Source: Leyella stercorea
GTDB taxonomy: Bacteria > Bacteroidota > Bacteroidia > Bacteroidales > Bacteroidaceae
DNA: 41,962 bases
Direction: 5' to 3'
NCBI RefSeq assembly: GCF_019052365.1
Contig: NZ_JAHQUY010000024.1
Span: 1 to 41,962, forward strand
Shown here: positions 5,874-15,900 of the stretch, piece after piece
Layout: each line of letters begins with the position of its first letter
Position numbering within the stretch: the stretch's first letter is position 1
Notes under the pieces: generated by a model
The model's input: the letters and a program-made list of their open reading frames with translations, nothing else
What the model was told of the DNA's origin: nothing
The model's database searches: none
Program-made: the position numbers and the translations under genes

Positions 5874-8800
5874 TTACGCAGCCTCGCTCAACGCCTTATA
5901 CGCAGCCACGCTTTGCGCCCTCACGAGTTTGCCGCGGAAGGCCAGACGCGAGCCGACATACGTATACGCATACGAAGCACCGTTATACGCATGCGCACTC
6001 GACACACCGCCATACGCATACGCAACGTCGCACCCGCGATAGACCACACGGCCCGTGGCTGTGCTTATCCAGTACAAGTCTGAATAGTATGTGCTCGACG
6101 AGCCATTCATCGAGCCTACTGGCACTACCGCCATCAGCCTTCCATGAGCCACTGCCGTTATCCAGTTACCGCTGGTTGTCGTACCCTTTATCATGATCGT
6201 GCTGCCGTCAGGCATCCAAATGCGCCACTTGCCCTCATTGCCGCTCGTGTTCGGCAAGTCCACACCGTCCATCATGTCATATTTGTGTCCGTAGATGTCC
6301 TCATAGCCCAGGCAGCAGATATTGTTCACCTGCGTCACCTTTGCAGCACCATACTCGTCCTTGTCCACATACCAGGCATATTGGTGCACTCTGTTCTCGT
6401 CCACCAGACTGTTTGTCACATTCGGGTTGATTGCCTTTGCGCCCTCATAGCCTATAGTGTCCTGCATGCCTCTCGACATCGTGCCGCCAGTCGTGCGCAT
6501 ATTCGTATGCGAGCCAGCGCCGCACTGCTCCTGCATGTTCCTCCTGCCATACTTCGCGTATGCAAGGTTCGCAATGCGGAAGTGCATCAGAGCGTCAATC
6601 TGCTGCATACCCCTCTGCACGCTGTAATAGTGGAAGTCCGTCCATGTCATGCTTGCTGTAGTGCTGCCGCCCGTTATGCAGGCACGCAGCTTGCTGCCCA
6701 CTACAGAACTGCCCACAACAGCACACAGATGCTCCTCGTTGGCAAACCATTCAGGCTCCATATCCTCTATCTTGCTGCTGTTGGATAGTACAACCTTGTC
6801 AAACTCGGCTGTGTTCAATATAGAGAAGTACAAAGTCTTGGCTCCCTCAGGCACATCGCTGATAAGATACATGCCAGCCTCAAATCTGTTTCCCAGCGTT
6901 GGCACCACGACGCTCTTTACCACATTGCCGTTCACATCGGCAAATGCGCTGCCCACAAGGTTCGTGCCTGGCACACTCGGCCAACGGACACGCTTGTGCT
7001 TCGACACATCCACCACGCACACCGAATAAGAGCTGTCCGTACTCATGGCATTTGTTATGGTGTCCCTGCCACTCATCACTTTCCTGCCTTTAGTGTAACC
7101 GCCCTGCACCGCCTTGATGTCATCAAGCGTCAACACGTCCACATTCGGCACAGCCGGCATGTGATCCTTGTCCTTCGAACTGTAGCAGCTGTAGTCCTTG
7201 CTGTTCAAGAAGTCATTGATACCCTTGCTCCAGAAGAAAGGCTCGTGCATCATCAGGTCACCCTCGCTGCCGTCAAGTTTGGCAGGGGTTCCGTCGGCAT
7301 ACTTCGTGCTGTCCGTATCGTCAAGCTCCAAGTAAGTCATCTCGCCGTCCAGATTGTTCACCACGGTATCGACATTCGCCATGTTCACGTTCCTCGTGGT
7401 CGCCTTCTTTGTCACCTTCGCCAGCACTCTGTGGCGGTTCTTCAGTATCGCAGCCACATGGCCGCTTGGCTTGTAGTCGTTGCCGTACTTATAGCCCGTG
7501 CCGTTATCCAAGTTCGAGAGATTTGCATCGTCTGCCACGCTCTCGTCGCTCTCCAGCATTGTATATTCAGGCTGCTCGATGTTCAACTCTGGGTAGTGCT
7601 CGATGTATGTAGCATAGGTCTCATCATCAACGTAACGAGTCAGCCGGTATGTACCCACCAGTCGGCAGCTCTCCACATTGCCGCCATTCTCGTCCACACC
7701 GCCCGTCTGCATCAGTGAGGCCAGCAGGCTGCCGTCGCCTTCCATGTCGATGCCGGTCACACGCAGATACTTCACGTTTCCGCACCTTGCGTGCAGCGTC
7801 TGCCAGTCCACACCAGGGCAATTGTCAACCACAAGCCTGTTGATGTTGCTTGTGCCCTCCAGCGTCAGACCGCCGGTCGTCAGTTTGCTCAGGTAGCGTA
7901 GTTCCAGTGTCTGCAACGTTGCCGGGAGCGTTACGCTCGTCAGCGGAGCACCCTGTGCGAAGTTCACGCCGGTCAGGGCTGTCTTGCCTGCCTTCAGTGT
8001 CTCCAGCTTCGTGTTGTTGCTCAAGTCTATGCCAGTGAAGCTGCCTGACTTCAAGCCGGTCATATTCAGAGTACGCAAATTTCGGCAACCGTTCACCAGC
8101 AATGCGTTCAGCGTTGTCTGTGTCTGGCCGCAGCTCACGTCAAGCGTCCGCAGGGCGGAACAGTTGTTCAAGTTCAGAGTCTGGAGTATGGCATGGCTCA
8201 CGTCCGTCAGGTCAAGCCCCATGATGCGGCTCGCACCGTAGATGTATTGCGGGTCATTCACGATGAGGTCCGTGTCAAGCGTCAGTTCCACCTGACTTCC
8301 CGTATCCTCCGCAAGCACTGCGCTTTCGTGCGGAGTACCGCTCGTGTAGCCGTACCCGAAGAAATACCGCTCGCTCGCCGTGATTCTTATCTTCCGGTTG
8401 TCACTTCCGAACTTATAGCCGAAGTAGGCCGCGAAACTGTCCTTTCTGTATGTACCGCATACATACTGGCTGTCCAGCAATGCAAACCGGTTCTGGATGG
8501 TATAGGTGCGGTGGGCATATCGGCTGCCCTGGAGTGCATAGAGATAGTCATAGTAACTCGTAGTGCCGTCTGCTGTCGTCACACCCTCCGTCAGCGGCTT
8601 GATGTACTTGTAGATGCCGTCCTTGTTGTAGATGCGCTCACACCAGTTGCCCATCATCTCCTCATTGAACACCTTCAGCACATACTCCAGCGACATCGTG
8701 CTTCGCAGCTTGTCTGCCACCTCCCTCAGTTTGTCCGGGCAGCCTCTCACAAGTTCCCACAGCACGGAGTCGTGTCCTGCAAACGCATACGAGCCGATGC

Positions 8801-11800
8801 TCTCGTCCATCGTCTCCCACGTTATCGTGTAGTCGTATTTCAGAACCGAGTCGTTGCGCTCACCGAACACCGTGTCCATGTCGTATGGGATGAAATACCA
8901 TATCTTGCCGTCCCACGTCACGAGCATCATGTTCTTCGCGCGGTTGTCCACAGCCATGAAGTAGTCCGTTATCAGATACCATGCAAATGGCGAGTCGTTG
9001 CCGAAGTATTCCGCATATTCGTTCAGGAATTTCGTCGGGTTGCCCTTGCAAGAGTATATCCACTCCCAAAGGCGCTTCACTGCCGCCTTGTCGTCCTCAT
9101 GCGCCGTCGCCCATGTGTCGTCGGCCTTGAAGCGGAACTCCAGAGCGTCGTCAAACGTGTCCATGTTGCTCGTACCGAACAGGCACAATGTCTCCGAGTT
9201 GTTCAGGAACTCCAGGCAGATACACTTGTTGCGCCCGCCCTTCAGTGCAGCCTCGTCATTGAAGCCCTCGATACCCTCAAAGCCGTAGATGATGCCGCTG
9301 CCGCTCTTCTCGTTGTTGAAGTTGTACTTGCCAAGATACACGTTCTCACCCGTGCCGTTGTTGTCGTAGAACAAATCTATCGGGAACCCGTCCACGCCGA
9401 TTCTCACATCATAGTTGCCCTTGTAGGCCATTTGTGGCGGAGTCAGCCAGCCGCATCTCTTCCAGATGTCGTTCACCACTCTCACCGCGCCCGTATTATG
9501 CGTAGATGAAGAATCTGAAAAGTCCGCCTTCAGACAGAATATGTCTATCGGTCTTGCACCTGGTTTGAACGAATATTTGAAGTCCGCTACCTCCACACCG
9601 TTCACATACAGCTTCGTGCCGTACTTCGTCGAGCGGCTGAAGTAGATGCGGTAGTTCTTTCTCGGGTATGTCGTCGATGAGGTGCCTTGTATTCTCAGTC
9701 CGCACTGGTAGATGATGAAGTCATACTCCTTACCGTAGGCAGAGTAGAAGTAGATGTCCACCGGAACCTCAAACTTCTTGTTGTTCGTCTGGTTCACCAG
9801 GTTCACGTCGCCCACGATTCTCATCACGCTCTTGCCCATTGCCCTCAGCTTGTCGATGTCAACGTCTGTGCCCTCGTCGTCCATCACCTGGTTCTTTTCG
9901 AACAGCACCACCATCTCGTCGCTTGTCGGGCGGTCCACCATATAGTTGGCAAGCTCCTCGTCATCACCCAAAGCACGGCTGTAAACACGCATGTTACGCA
10001 CCTCCACGTCCGCGCTCTCGCTCGTGATCCTGATGTTCGTCGGTTCTGCCTGGAGCAGCGAATCCGTCGAGGCATACTGCTTCGCACCGCATAGGATGCC
10101 GTTCACATACAGCGTCATCAGTCGGCTCGCCTTTTTCTCCTGCACCACGAAGGCTATCTTCAGTGTCATACCGCTTGCGAACTTAGTGCCTACTTCCGAA
10201 CCTGCGCCCGTCCGCATCAGAGCCTCCTGCGTCGTCAGTCTGAAGCCCACGCCGCCGGTCATGCAGTCCACAACCGTACCCCTGCGGTCGGTCACGTTCG
10301 TGCATGTCAGCTCCATCTCGTAGGTTGCGCCCGTGGTCGTCGCGTCGTTGCCGAAAGGCTTGTACCCGATTTCTACATTCGCGCCGTTCGTCAGCTTCAA
10401 GGCATCTCCCGTCCAGCCGTTGCTCTGCCAGTCAAAGCCTTCAAACGCCGTTTGAACGTCGTTATAACGCCATTCAGCAGGCTCGCTCTCGGCATTGCTT
10501 CTGCCGGCTGCCGTCAGTTTCAGCACAAGTCCGGCAGTCGCCTCGCTCAGGTCAATGCCGCTCTCCGTCACCTTCACGTTCAGCTTGTATTCCGTTGTGC
10601 CGCACTTCAGCACCATCGCCACGTCGCCCTGCTCCAGGAAACGGTTTGTATATACCTGCGTAGTCCTCGGAACGCTCACCGTCTGCGTCCGTATGCCGTC
10701 TCGCCACACACCCACCGTCGCCGGGGTCGTTGTCGGGTCATACGCCACAAAGTCAAATCTCACCTGCTCATACTGGCCGGTTTCAATAGTCGGGGTCAGA
10801 TGGTCGTCCGCAAAAATGCGTCCGTCACCGAAGGTCAGCTTCGTGCCGATATACGGGGCGTTATGTCCGGCCTTCAGAATGTCAAAGTAGATGCTCTCAC
10901 TCTTCAGCGTCAGCTCCGCACTTGCCTCCATCTCGGCGACGATCTGCACCGTGTGCCGGCCGATGCTCACTCCCGACATCGACAAGGAGAAACTGCCGTT
11001 CGTCGTGCCGCTTCTCTTCACCGTCTGCGAGTCCCACTGGTGTCCGTCCAGATACAGCGTCACGGTTTTGTCGCCGCTTCCGCTCACCGCAAAGGGGATG
11101 CTCACCGCCTCGCTCACACCGTAGCCGCCCTTGGCGACACACTCGGCTATGTTGAAGCTGCTGCTCAGCGCAAGGGTCACAGCCTTCACGCTCACATAGC
11201 TCTGCCTCGTCTGTGTCTTGCCGGTGGTCGGGTCGGTTGTGGTAGCCCTCACATATATGTCTGTCGTGCCGAGCAGCAGGTATTTCGTCAGATCCAGGGT
11301 ATAGGTTCCCTTGCTCACATCATGCTGCGTGTCTGCATACATCACGGTCGCGCCCCTCTTCATCTCAATGCTGACCGTTGCCTTCTGACCCGTGGATGTG
11401 CCTTTCTCCTCACCGCTGCTGTACTGGTGGTCATACGTCCATGTCAGCATCGCGCTGTCACCTTCCTTGATGATGGTCTTGCTGACGGCTGCATCCAGCA
11501 CGATTTTCGTGGTCGAAGCGTCACCGCCTCCACCGCCGCTTCCTGCCGGAATGTCCGCAGACGCTATCTCCGCACCGCTCTTGTTGGTCAGTGCCAGGCG
11601 CACGCTGCTGCCGTCGTCACTCAGTTCGGCGTTCATGCCCAAGACGGTGCTCGCCTCTATCTCCATCAGCTTCGCCGCCACCGCCGCGTTCTGCACCGGG
11701 TTCGTCGAACTTACGTTCAGGCTCTCGTCCACCTCAGTCTCGCTGATGGTGATAGCAACGTTGCCGTCCTCGCCTGGCTCCAGCTTCTTGCCGTTCAGCG

Positions 11801-12698
11801 TCACGCTCTTCACCGTGCCGTCGCCGCCAAAGTCCTCCCAGCTCGCCGCCTGCTCCCAGCTCTCGATGTTCGTGCCCTTGAACTGCTTGGTCTCCCATTT
11901 GCCCTGTGCCGTCTCGTAGGTGATGCAGCGTCCCTTCGCACGTGCCTTTCCTTCCACGGCTGCTATGGCAGTCTCAAGCGTATAGTATCCGCTCTCCAGC
12001 GGAACTTGCTCCGTCACGTTATAGGTGTTGCCACCGCCGCTTCCGCTTATCTCCACCAGGTTCTCTTCCTCATCGCTCCACACATACACCACGCCACCGC
12101 ACACATACGCCTTGTCCTTCAGTACTTCTGTGCGCACATCGTTCATGTACATGTCTGCGCCAAACCAGTTATTGCAGTATATGTTACCATTCTTCCCGCA
12201 GAAGGATTTGTTCACCGTGTCATAGTACACACCGTCTATCTGGGGGCATGATACAAGTCGTATCTCCACGCCTTCCACCAGCCCGTCAAACCGCGCTGTC
12301 GCGCCGTTCCTTGCAGCCAGTGCCGTGCCCTTGTACTCCGCTTCCACGTTCTCTGCCTTTGCCACAGCGGCGTTGGTCTTCTGGGCGGCATCAGTGGCCT
12401 TGCTCGCTGCATCGTTGGCGGTTTGGGCCGCAGCCTTCGCTGTTGCTGTTGCCGTATCTGCTTTCTTTGCCGATGCGTCAGCCACAGCAGCAGAAGCCTT
12501 GGCGACAGCTGCTGCATCCTCCGCAGGTTTCGACAGCAGTTTCAACGGGGCGCTCACCACCGTCTCGCCTCTCATGGCAGGGAGGCTCACCACACCCTCC
12601 AGTGTGCTCACAGCTTCCAGCTCGTCCACACTCTGGCTGTCAGTCTTTATCTGATTCACCACATCCTGGACCAGTTCCTTTTTCTCTTCTTCTGTCAT
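5874..12698 (-). CDS. DGR-diversified tail fibre / receptor-binding protein
   Basis: At 2274 residues this is the largest gene here. Order of parts: Ala-rich coiled coil (about 55-120); beta-rich repeats; a LamG/concanavalin-like segment (about 800-910); a CotH-kinase-like region (about 960-1300) with DNRAKNMML and IWYFIPYDMDTVFG; leucine-rich-like repeats (about 1490-1640); and a C-terminal fold containing the variable repeat (residues about 2215-2252). The C-terminus, with GSTIMIKG, HGRLMAVVPVG and YWISTATGRVVYRG, resembles the C-type-lectin-like display domains of DGR targets. It should sit at the tail tip and bind host surface structures. Whether the CotH region is catalytic is unknown. 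Confidence 0.92.
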   Translation of the reverse strand: MTEEEKKELVQDVVNQIKTDSQSVDELEAVSTLEGVVSLPAMRGETVVSAPLKLLSKPAEDAAAVAKASAAVADASAKKADTATATAKAAAQTANDAASKATDAAQKTNAAVAKAENVEAEYKGTALAARNGATARFDGLVEGVEIRLVSCPQIDGVYYDTVNKSFCGKNGNIYCNNWFGADMYMNDVRTEVLKDKAYVCGGVVYVWSDEEENLVEISGSGGGNTYNVTEQVPLESGYYTLETAIAAVEGKARAKGRCITYETAQGKWETKQFKGTNIESWEQAASWEDFGGDGTVKSVTLNGKKLEPGEDGNVAITISETEVDESLNVSSTNPVQNAAVAAKLMEIEASTVLGMNAELSDDGSSVRLALTNKSGAEIASADIPAGSGGGGGDASTTKIVLDAAVSKTIIKEGDSAMLTWTYDHQYSSGEEKGTSTGQKATVSIEMKRGATVMYADTQHDVSKGTYTLDLTKYLLLGTTDIYVRATTTDPTTGKTQTRQSYVSVKAVTLALSSSFNIAECVAKGGYGVSEAVSIPFAVSGSGDKTVTLYLDGHQWDSQTVKRSGTTNGSFSLSMSGVSIGRHTVQIVAEMEASAELTLKSESIYFDILKAGHNAPYIGTKLTFGDGRIFADDHLTPTIETGQYEQVRFDFVAYDPTTTPATVGVWRDGIRTQTVSVPRTTQVYTNRFLEQGDVAMVLKCGTTEYKLNVKVTESGIDLSEATAGLVLKLTAAGRSNAESEPAEWRYNDVQTAFEGFDWQSNGWTGDALKLTNGANVEIGYKPFGNDATTTGATYEMELTCTNVTDRRGTVVDCMTGGVGFRLTTQEALMRTGAGSEVGTKFASGMTLKIAFVVQEKKASRLMTLYVNGILCGAKQYASTDSLLQAEPTNIRITSESADVEVRNMRVYSRALGDDEELANYMVDRPTSDEMVVLFEKNQVMDDEGTDVDIDKLRAMGKSVMRIVGDVNLVNQTNNKKFEVPVDIYFYSAYGKEYDFIIYQCGLRIQGTSSTTYPRKNYRIYFSRSTKYGTKLYVNGVEVADFKYSFKPGARPIDIFCLKADFSDSSSTHNTGAVRVVNDIWKRCGWLTPPQMAYKGNYDVRIGVDGFPIDLFYDNNGTGENVYLGKYNFNNEKSGSGIIYGFEGIEGFNDEAALKGGRNKCICLEFLNNSETLCLFGTSNMDTFDDALEFRFKADDTWATAHEDDKAAVKRLWEWIYSCKGNPTKFLNEYAEYFGNDSPFAWYLITDYFMAVDNRAKNMMLVTWDGKIWYFIPYDMDTVFGERNDSVLKYDYTITWETMDESIGSYAFAGHDSVLWELVRGCPDKLREVADKLRSTMSLEYVLKVFNEEMMGNWCERIYNKDGIYKYIKPLTEGVTTADGTTSYYDYLYALQGSRYAHRTYTIQNRFALLDSQYVCGTYRKDSFAAYFGYKFGSDNRKIRITASERYFFGYGYTSGTPHESAVLAEDTGSQVELTLDTDLIVNDPQYIYGASRIMGLDLTDVSHAILQTLNLNNCSALRTLDVSCGQTQTTLNALLVNGCRNLRTLNMTGLKSGSFTGIDLSNNTKLETLKAGKTALTGVNFAQGAPLTSVTLPATLQTLELRYLSKLTTGGLTLEGTSNINRLVVDNCPGVDWQTLHARCGNVKYLRVTGIDMEGDGSLLASLMQTGGVDENGGNVESCRLVGTYRLTRYVDDETYATYIEHYPELNIEQPEYTMLESDESVADDANLSNLDNGTGYKYGNDYKPSGHVAAILKNRHRVLAKVTKKATTRNVNMANVDTVVNNLDGEMTYLELDDTDSTKYADGTPAKLDGSEGDLMMHEPFFWSKGINDFLNSKDYSCYSSKDKDHMPAVPNVDVLTLDDIKAVQGGYTKGRKVMSGRDTITNAMSTDSSYSVCVVDVSKHKRVRWPSVPGTNLVGSAFADVNGNVVKSVVVPTLGNRFEAGMYLISDVPEGAKTLYFSILNTAEFDKVVLSNSSKIEDMEPEWFANEEHLCAVVGSSVVGSKLRACITGGSTTASMTWTDFHYYSVQRGMQQIDALMHFRIANLAYAKYGRRNMQEQCGAGSHTNMRTTGGTMSRGMQDTIGYEGAKAINPNVTNSLVDENRVHQYAWYVDKDEYGAAKVTQVNNICCLGYEDIYGHKYDMMDGVDLPNTSGNEGKWRIWMPDGSTIMIKGTTTSGNWITAVAHGRLMAVVPVGSMNGSSSTYYSDLYWISTATGRVVYRGCDVAYAYGGVSSAHAYNGASYAYTYVGSRLAFRGKLVRAQSVAAYKALSEAA
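5942..6054 (-). repeat. DGR variable repeat (VR), 113 bp
   Basis: The copy of TR inside the 3' end of the tail-fibre gene. Thirteen adenine-specific substitutions change 12 residues; most Asn codons of TR have become Tyr, and others Ser, His, Asp or Val. The 3' end of VR is GC-rich and unchanged for about 18 bp, as expected where mutagenic homing starts. The 22 residues after VR differ from TR-flanking sequence. Confidence 0.97.
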
Positions 12699-12699
12699 A

Positions 12700-12981
12700 T
12701 CATCCGTTGTTTTGATTATTGTTCAACTGTTCTCTAAGCCCGTCGATAAAGCCGGGCACACACAGACGTGCTGCCACCGTGCCCATAAGGCTTACCTCCT
12801 CGTCGGTATATTCGACACTACCCTCGCCATTGTATATCTTCAGGGCGAGTGCGTGAGCCTTGATGCCATTCACGTTGTTGTAAATCATGTCGGCAAAGTT
12901 CTCTCTTGCGTCCACCGTATGCGATGCCTTGTGGCTGATGGATGCGTAAATTTTGAAATGCTGAAAGTCTATCTTGCTCAT
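12700..12981 (-). CDS. Conserved-type small phage protein, unknown function
   Basis: Starting at MSKIDFQHF gives 93 residues; a longer frame exists upstream, but it would run into the preceding gene. The protein is soluble, with ADMIYNNVNGIKAHALALKI in the middle and an Asn-rich end. It lies between the Tal-like gene (7 bp upstream) and the tail fibre (1 bp downstream), so a role in fibre attachment or assembly is plausible. The family was not recognised. Confidence 0.65.
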   Translation of the reverse strand: MSKIDFQHFKIYASISHKASHTVDARENFADMIYNNVNGIKAHALALKIYNGEGSVEYTDEEVSLMGTVAARLCVPGFIDGLREQLNNNQNNG

Positions 12982-12988
12982 ATCGTTG

Positions 12989-15900
12989 TTATAGATTATT
13001 ATTATATAAACAGTAAAAATTATCCTCATAAGGCGCACTATTACCATTGCGTACAATTAGTAACTTTACAACGGAATTGGCTTTTATTGTAATTTTTGAA
13101 GCCCCAATAAGTGCGATTCCTCCGGATGCAATATCTATATCTGCATTGTTAGATTTATGGCCTACAAGCGTGAGTACAAAGGCGTAATCGTATGTACTAC
13201 TTCCGAACATCCAATACAGAAGATCGTTTTTTATATCCAAAAATACTGTCCTATTGGAGCCACTTGTGTTTTTGAGAAGTTGCAAAGGTCCGTCCATCCA
13301 ATCTATGCTGTATATCTGGACTAAAGGAAGTTCCGCTGATACATCTTTGATTTTGCCTGCTTGAAGAACGCCACCCTCATTAACTACGATGCTACCAGAC
13401 GATAATATAGAAACACGTGGTGAGGATGCGACTTTAGATTCTATCCTAAAAGCAGGACGGAACAAAGATGCGATGTCTTTTCCTTGTTGCATATTTTTGT
13501 TCAAGTACATAAATGTTGCTGCATCATCATCGTTTGGGTCAGCGTTAATTCCTAAAAACAACTGATGGAAAGTCCATTTAGCAGTGTTCTCATCATACAA
13601 GTAGTTTTGCAATCTTATTTGACTTGCACTGATCAATGTCTTTTGTTCTTCGGTTGTCCAATCATCAATGTTACCATAGTGTAGATTGTCTGATGATATT
13701 ACCAAATTTCCAATATTTCCATTCGATGCGTTTATTTCTCCCGTGAACTTGCCGTTCTTTGCCTCGATGCTGCCATCTTCCAATATCTTGAAGTTGCCGT
13801 TGGCCGTGACGATTCCCTCCAATTGTATGTTGGCGGCCTTTATCTTCACACCGTCCTGACCCGCTCCGACAAATGATTTCAGATTACCGTCCCCGTCGAT
13901 GGCGTACAGACCCGACACCTTGGAAGTGGTGATAAGCCCTGTCTCCTCCAGCATGTTCTCGTCCTTGTCGAACACGGCAGCGGAGATTTTCACAAGACGC
14001 TCGCTCTGCTCGAACAACGTGCGGTAGCGGTGCGTCAGCGCCTCGTACTTGTCGGTGCTGAGCACCAGCATATACATGTAGATGTCACCGTCAAACTCCA
14101 GACGGAAGTCGCCCGTTCCGTTCCACAGGCCGTTTCCGGTATATTGCACATAGCCTTCGGTCTCCGCAATCTCCTCGCTTATCTCCATGCTGTTGAAGTT
14201 GGCGAAGCCTGTCTTGTCCACATTCTCGAAGCGGACCTTCAGCGTGCCGACCTTGGCACAGCGGTAGAAGAATGTCAGATACACAGGCAGGGCCTCTTTC
14301 TGCCCCTCGTCATTGGTCGGGAACGTGGGCACATAGCGCAGGTTCCCGTGTTTCTGCAGTATGTACTTGTTGCGTATGCGCACCACCGTGCGCCCCATGT
14401 CCGTGACCACGCTTGCGCCGTCGCCTTTCTTGGAGAGCACGTTGCCGTTGGCCCATATCCACTTGTTGCCGACAAGGAAGAACACGGTCTCGTTCTCGGA
14501 GTTCCATTTCTCCAGCCCCGATGTGAACGTGGGGTTGTTCAGGTAGCCTTTCTCGCTCAGGAAGTCGTTCCGCACGCTGTCTATCGCGCTCTGCACCTTC
14601 CCCTCCGTTATCTCCAGCTTGGTCTTGATGTCCTCGCCGGTGGAAAGCAGGAACGTGCCGCGCAGATACACGTTGTCGGCATACAGGCCGTTGCCCTTCG
14701 GCTGGTTATCCAGTGGAAAGCGGTCGTCCTTGATGTCGTTAAGGTTGCCGAGCCTTGCACGCAGGGCGTGGTCAAAGTTCTTGGCGTTCATTCCGTCCAG
14801 CACGTCCACTCTCGGGTGACCGTCCTCCGAGGCGGAGATGAGGACGAGGTTCTGGCGGTTCGCCGTCTCGGTGTTGCCCATAAGCACACACTCGTCGCCC
14901 TCTTCGGGCTGTGCGGTCTCAAACTCGGATTTCTCCACAAGTATGCCGCTATTCGCGATGCCGGCCACTTCCACCCAGTAGGCTTTCTGCGACGTGCCAG
15001 TGAACGTCTGGCAGCGCACCAGGTCGTGTCGCACGAACATGTTCTCCTGCTCGAAGCTGATGAGGTAGTAGTCGCCTTGTTCCTCCACAGCCTTTATCTT
15101 CCCGTTCGCAGCGCTCACGCATATCTGGCCGCCCACGCTCCGCACCTTGTTTATCAGCAGCTCAAACACGTTCATCACCTGACGCACCGTCAGTTTGTCC
15201 ACAATCAGGTGCGACAATCGGTCCTCATCCATACCCAGTTTCCAGCCCCTGTCCGTCAAGCCCCCGCCGCTATAGTCCCCGCTGCTGAGCAACTCCTTCA
15301 CCACAGCCGTCAGCAGCTCCGCGTTGCCCTTGCCGTCAACAAAGCCGTTCTCCTCCTCGCCGAACACCACACCCTGCTCAAAGGTTATCCGCCCCTTCGT
15401 CCGGTCGTTGCGTTTCCTGCTCAGAAATTCCTGCTCGCTCCTTCTTGCCGAAAACAGATTGTTGTCCGTAGGCAGAGTCGTGTCCCAAGAGCGTATCACG
15501 TCAGGCAGTTCCACAGTGTTCGCCTTCACCTCGCTCCGCACGTTCTCTATCTCGTCCGCCATGCGGCTCTGCGTCGTTTGCGACAGCACGTCACTTATCT
15601 CGATGTCAGCCTCCGTCGGGCGCTCCAGTTTCTGGTCCACCACCGTTATGCGGCTCTCACGGTAGCCGCTCGCAAAAAAGCGGTCACTCTCCAGCCGCAC
15701 CCTTTGCCCCATGCACGGCACAACGCCGCGCTTCTTCAGCGCCACATAGTCCGTCGAGCATTTGTACACGCTTCTGTCCAGGCAGTGCTCGTCCATGTAT
15801 TTTTCCACCGCCGTCGCATACTCCTCCTCCGCTATCGGGTAATACTCGTCCGGCATCCTCACGTTCCACAGTATATAGGTGTCCTCCGCTTTCGGCTCCA

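Noticed and set aside
10452..12251. 599-codon plus-strand frame opposite the tail fibre
   Set aside because: Same reason: low-complexity His/Arg/Leu sequence produced by codon bias of the real gene.
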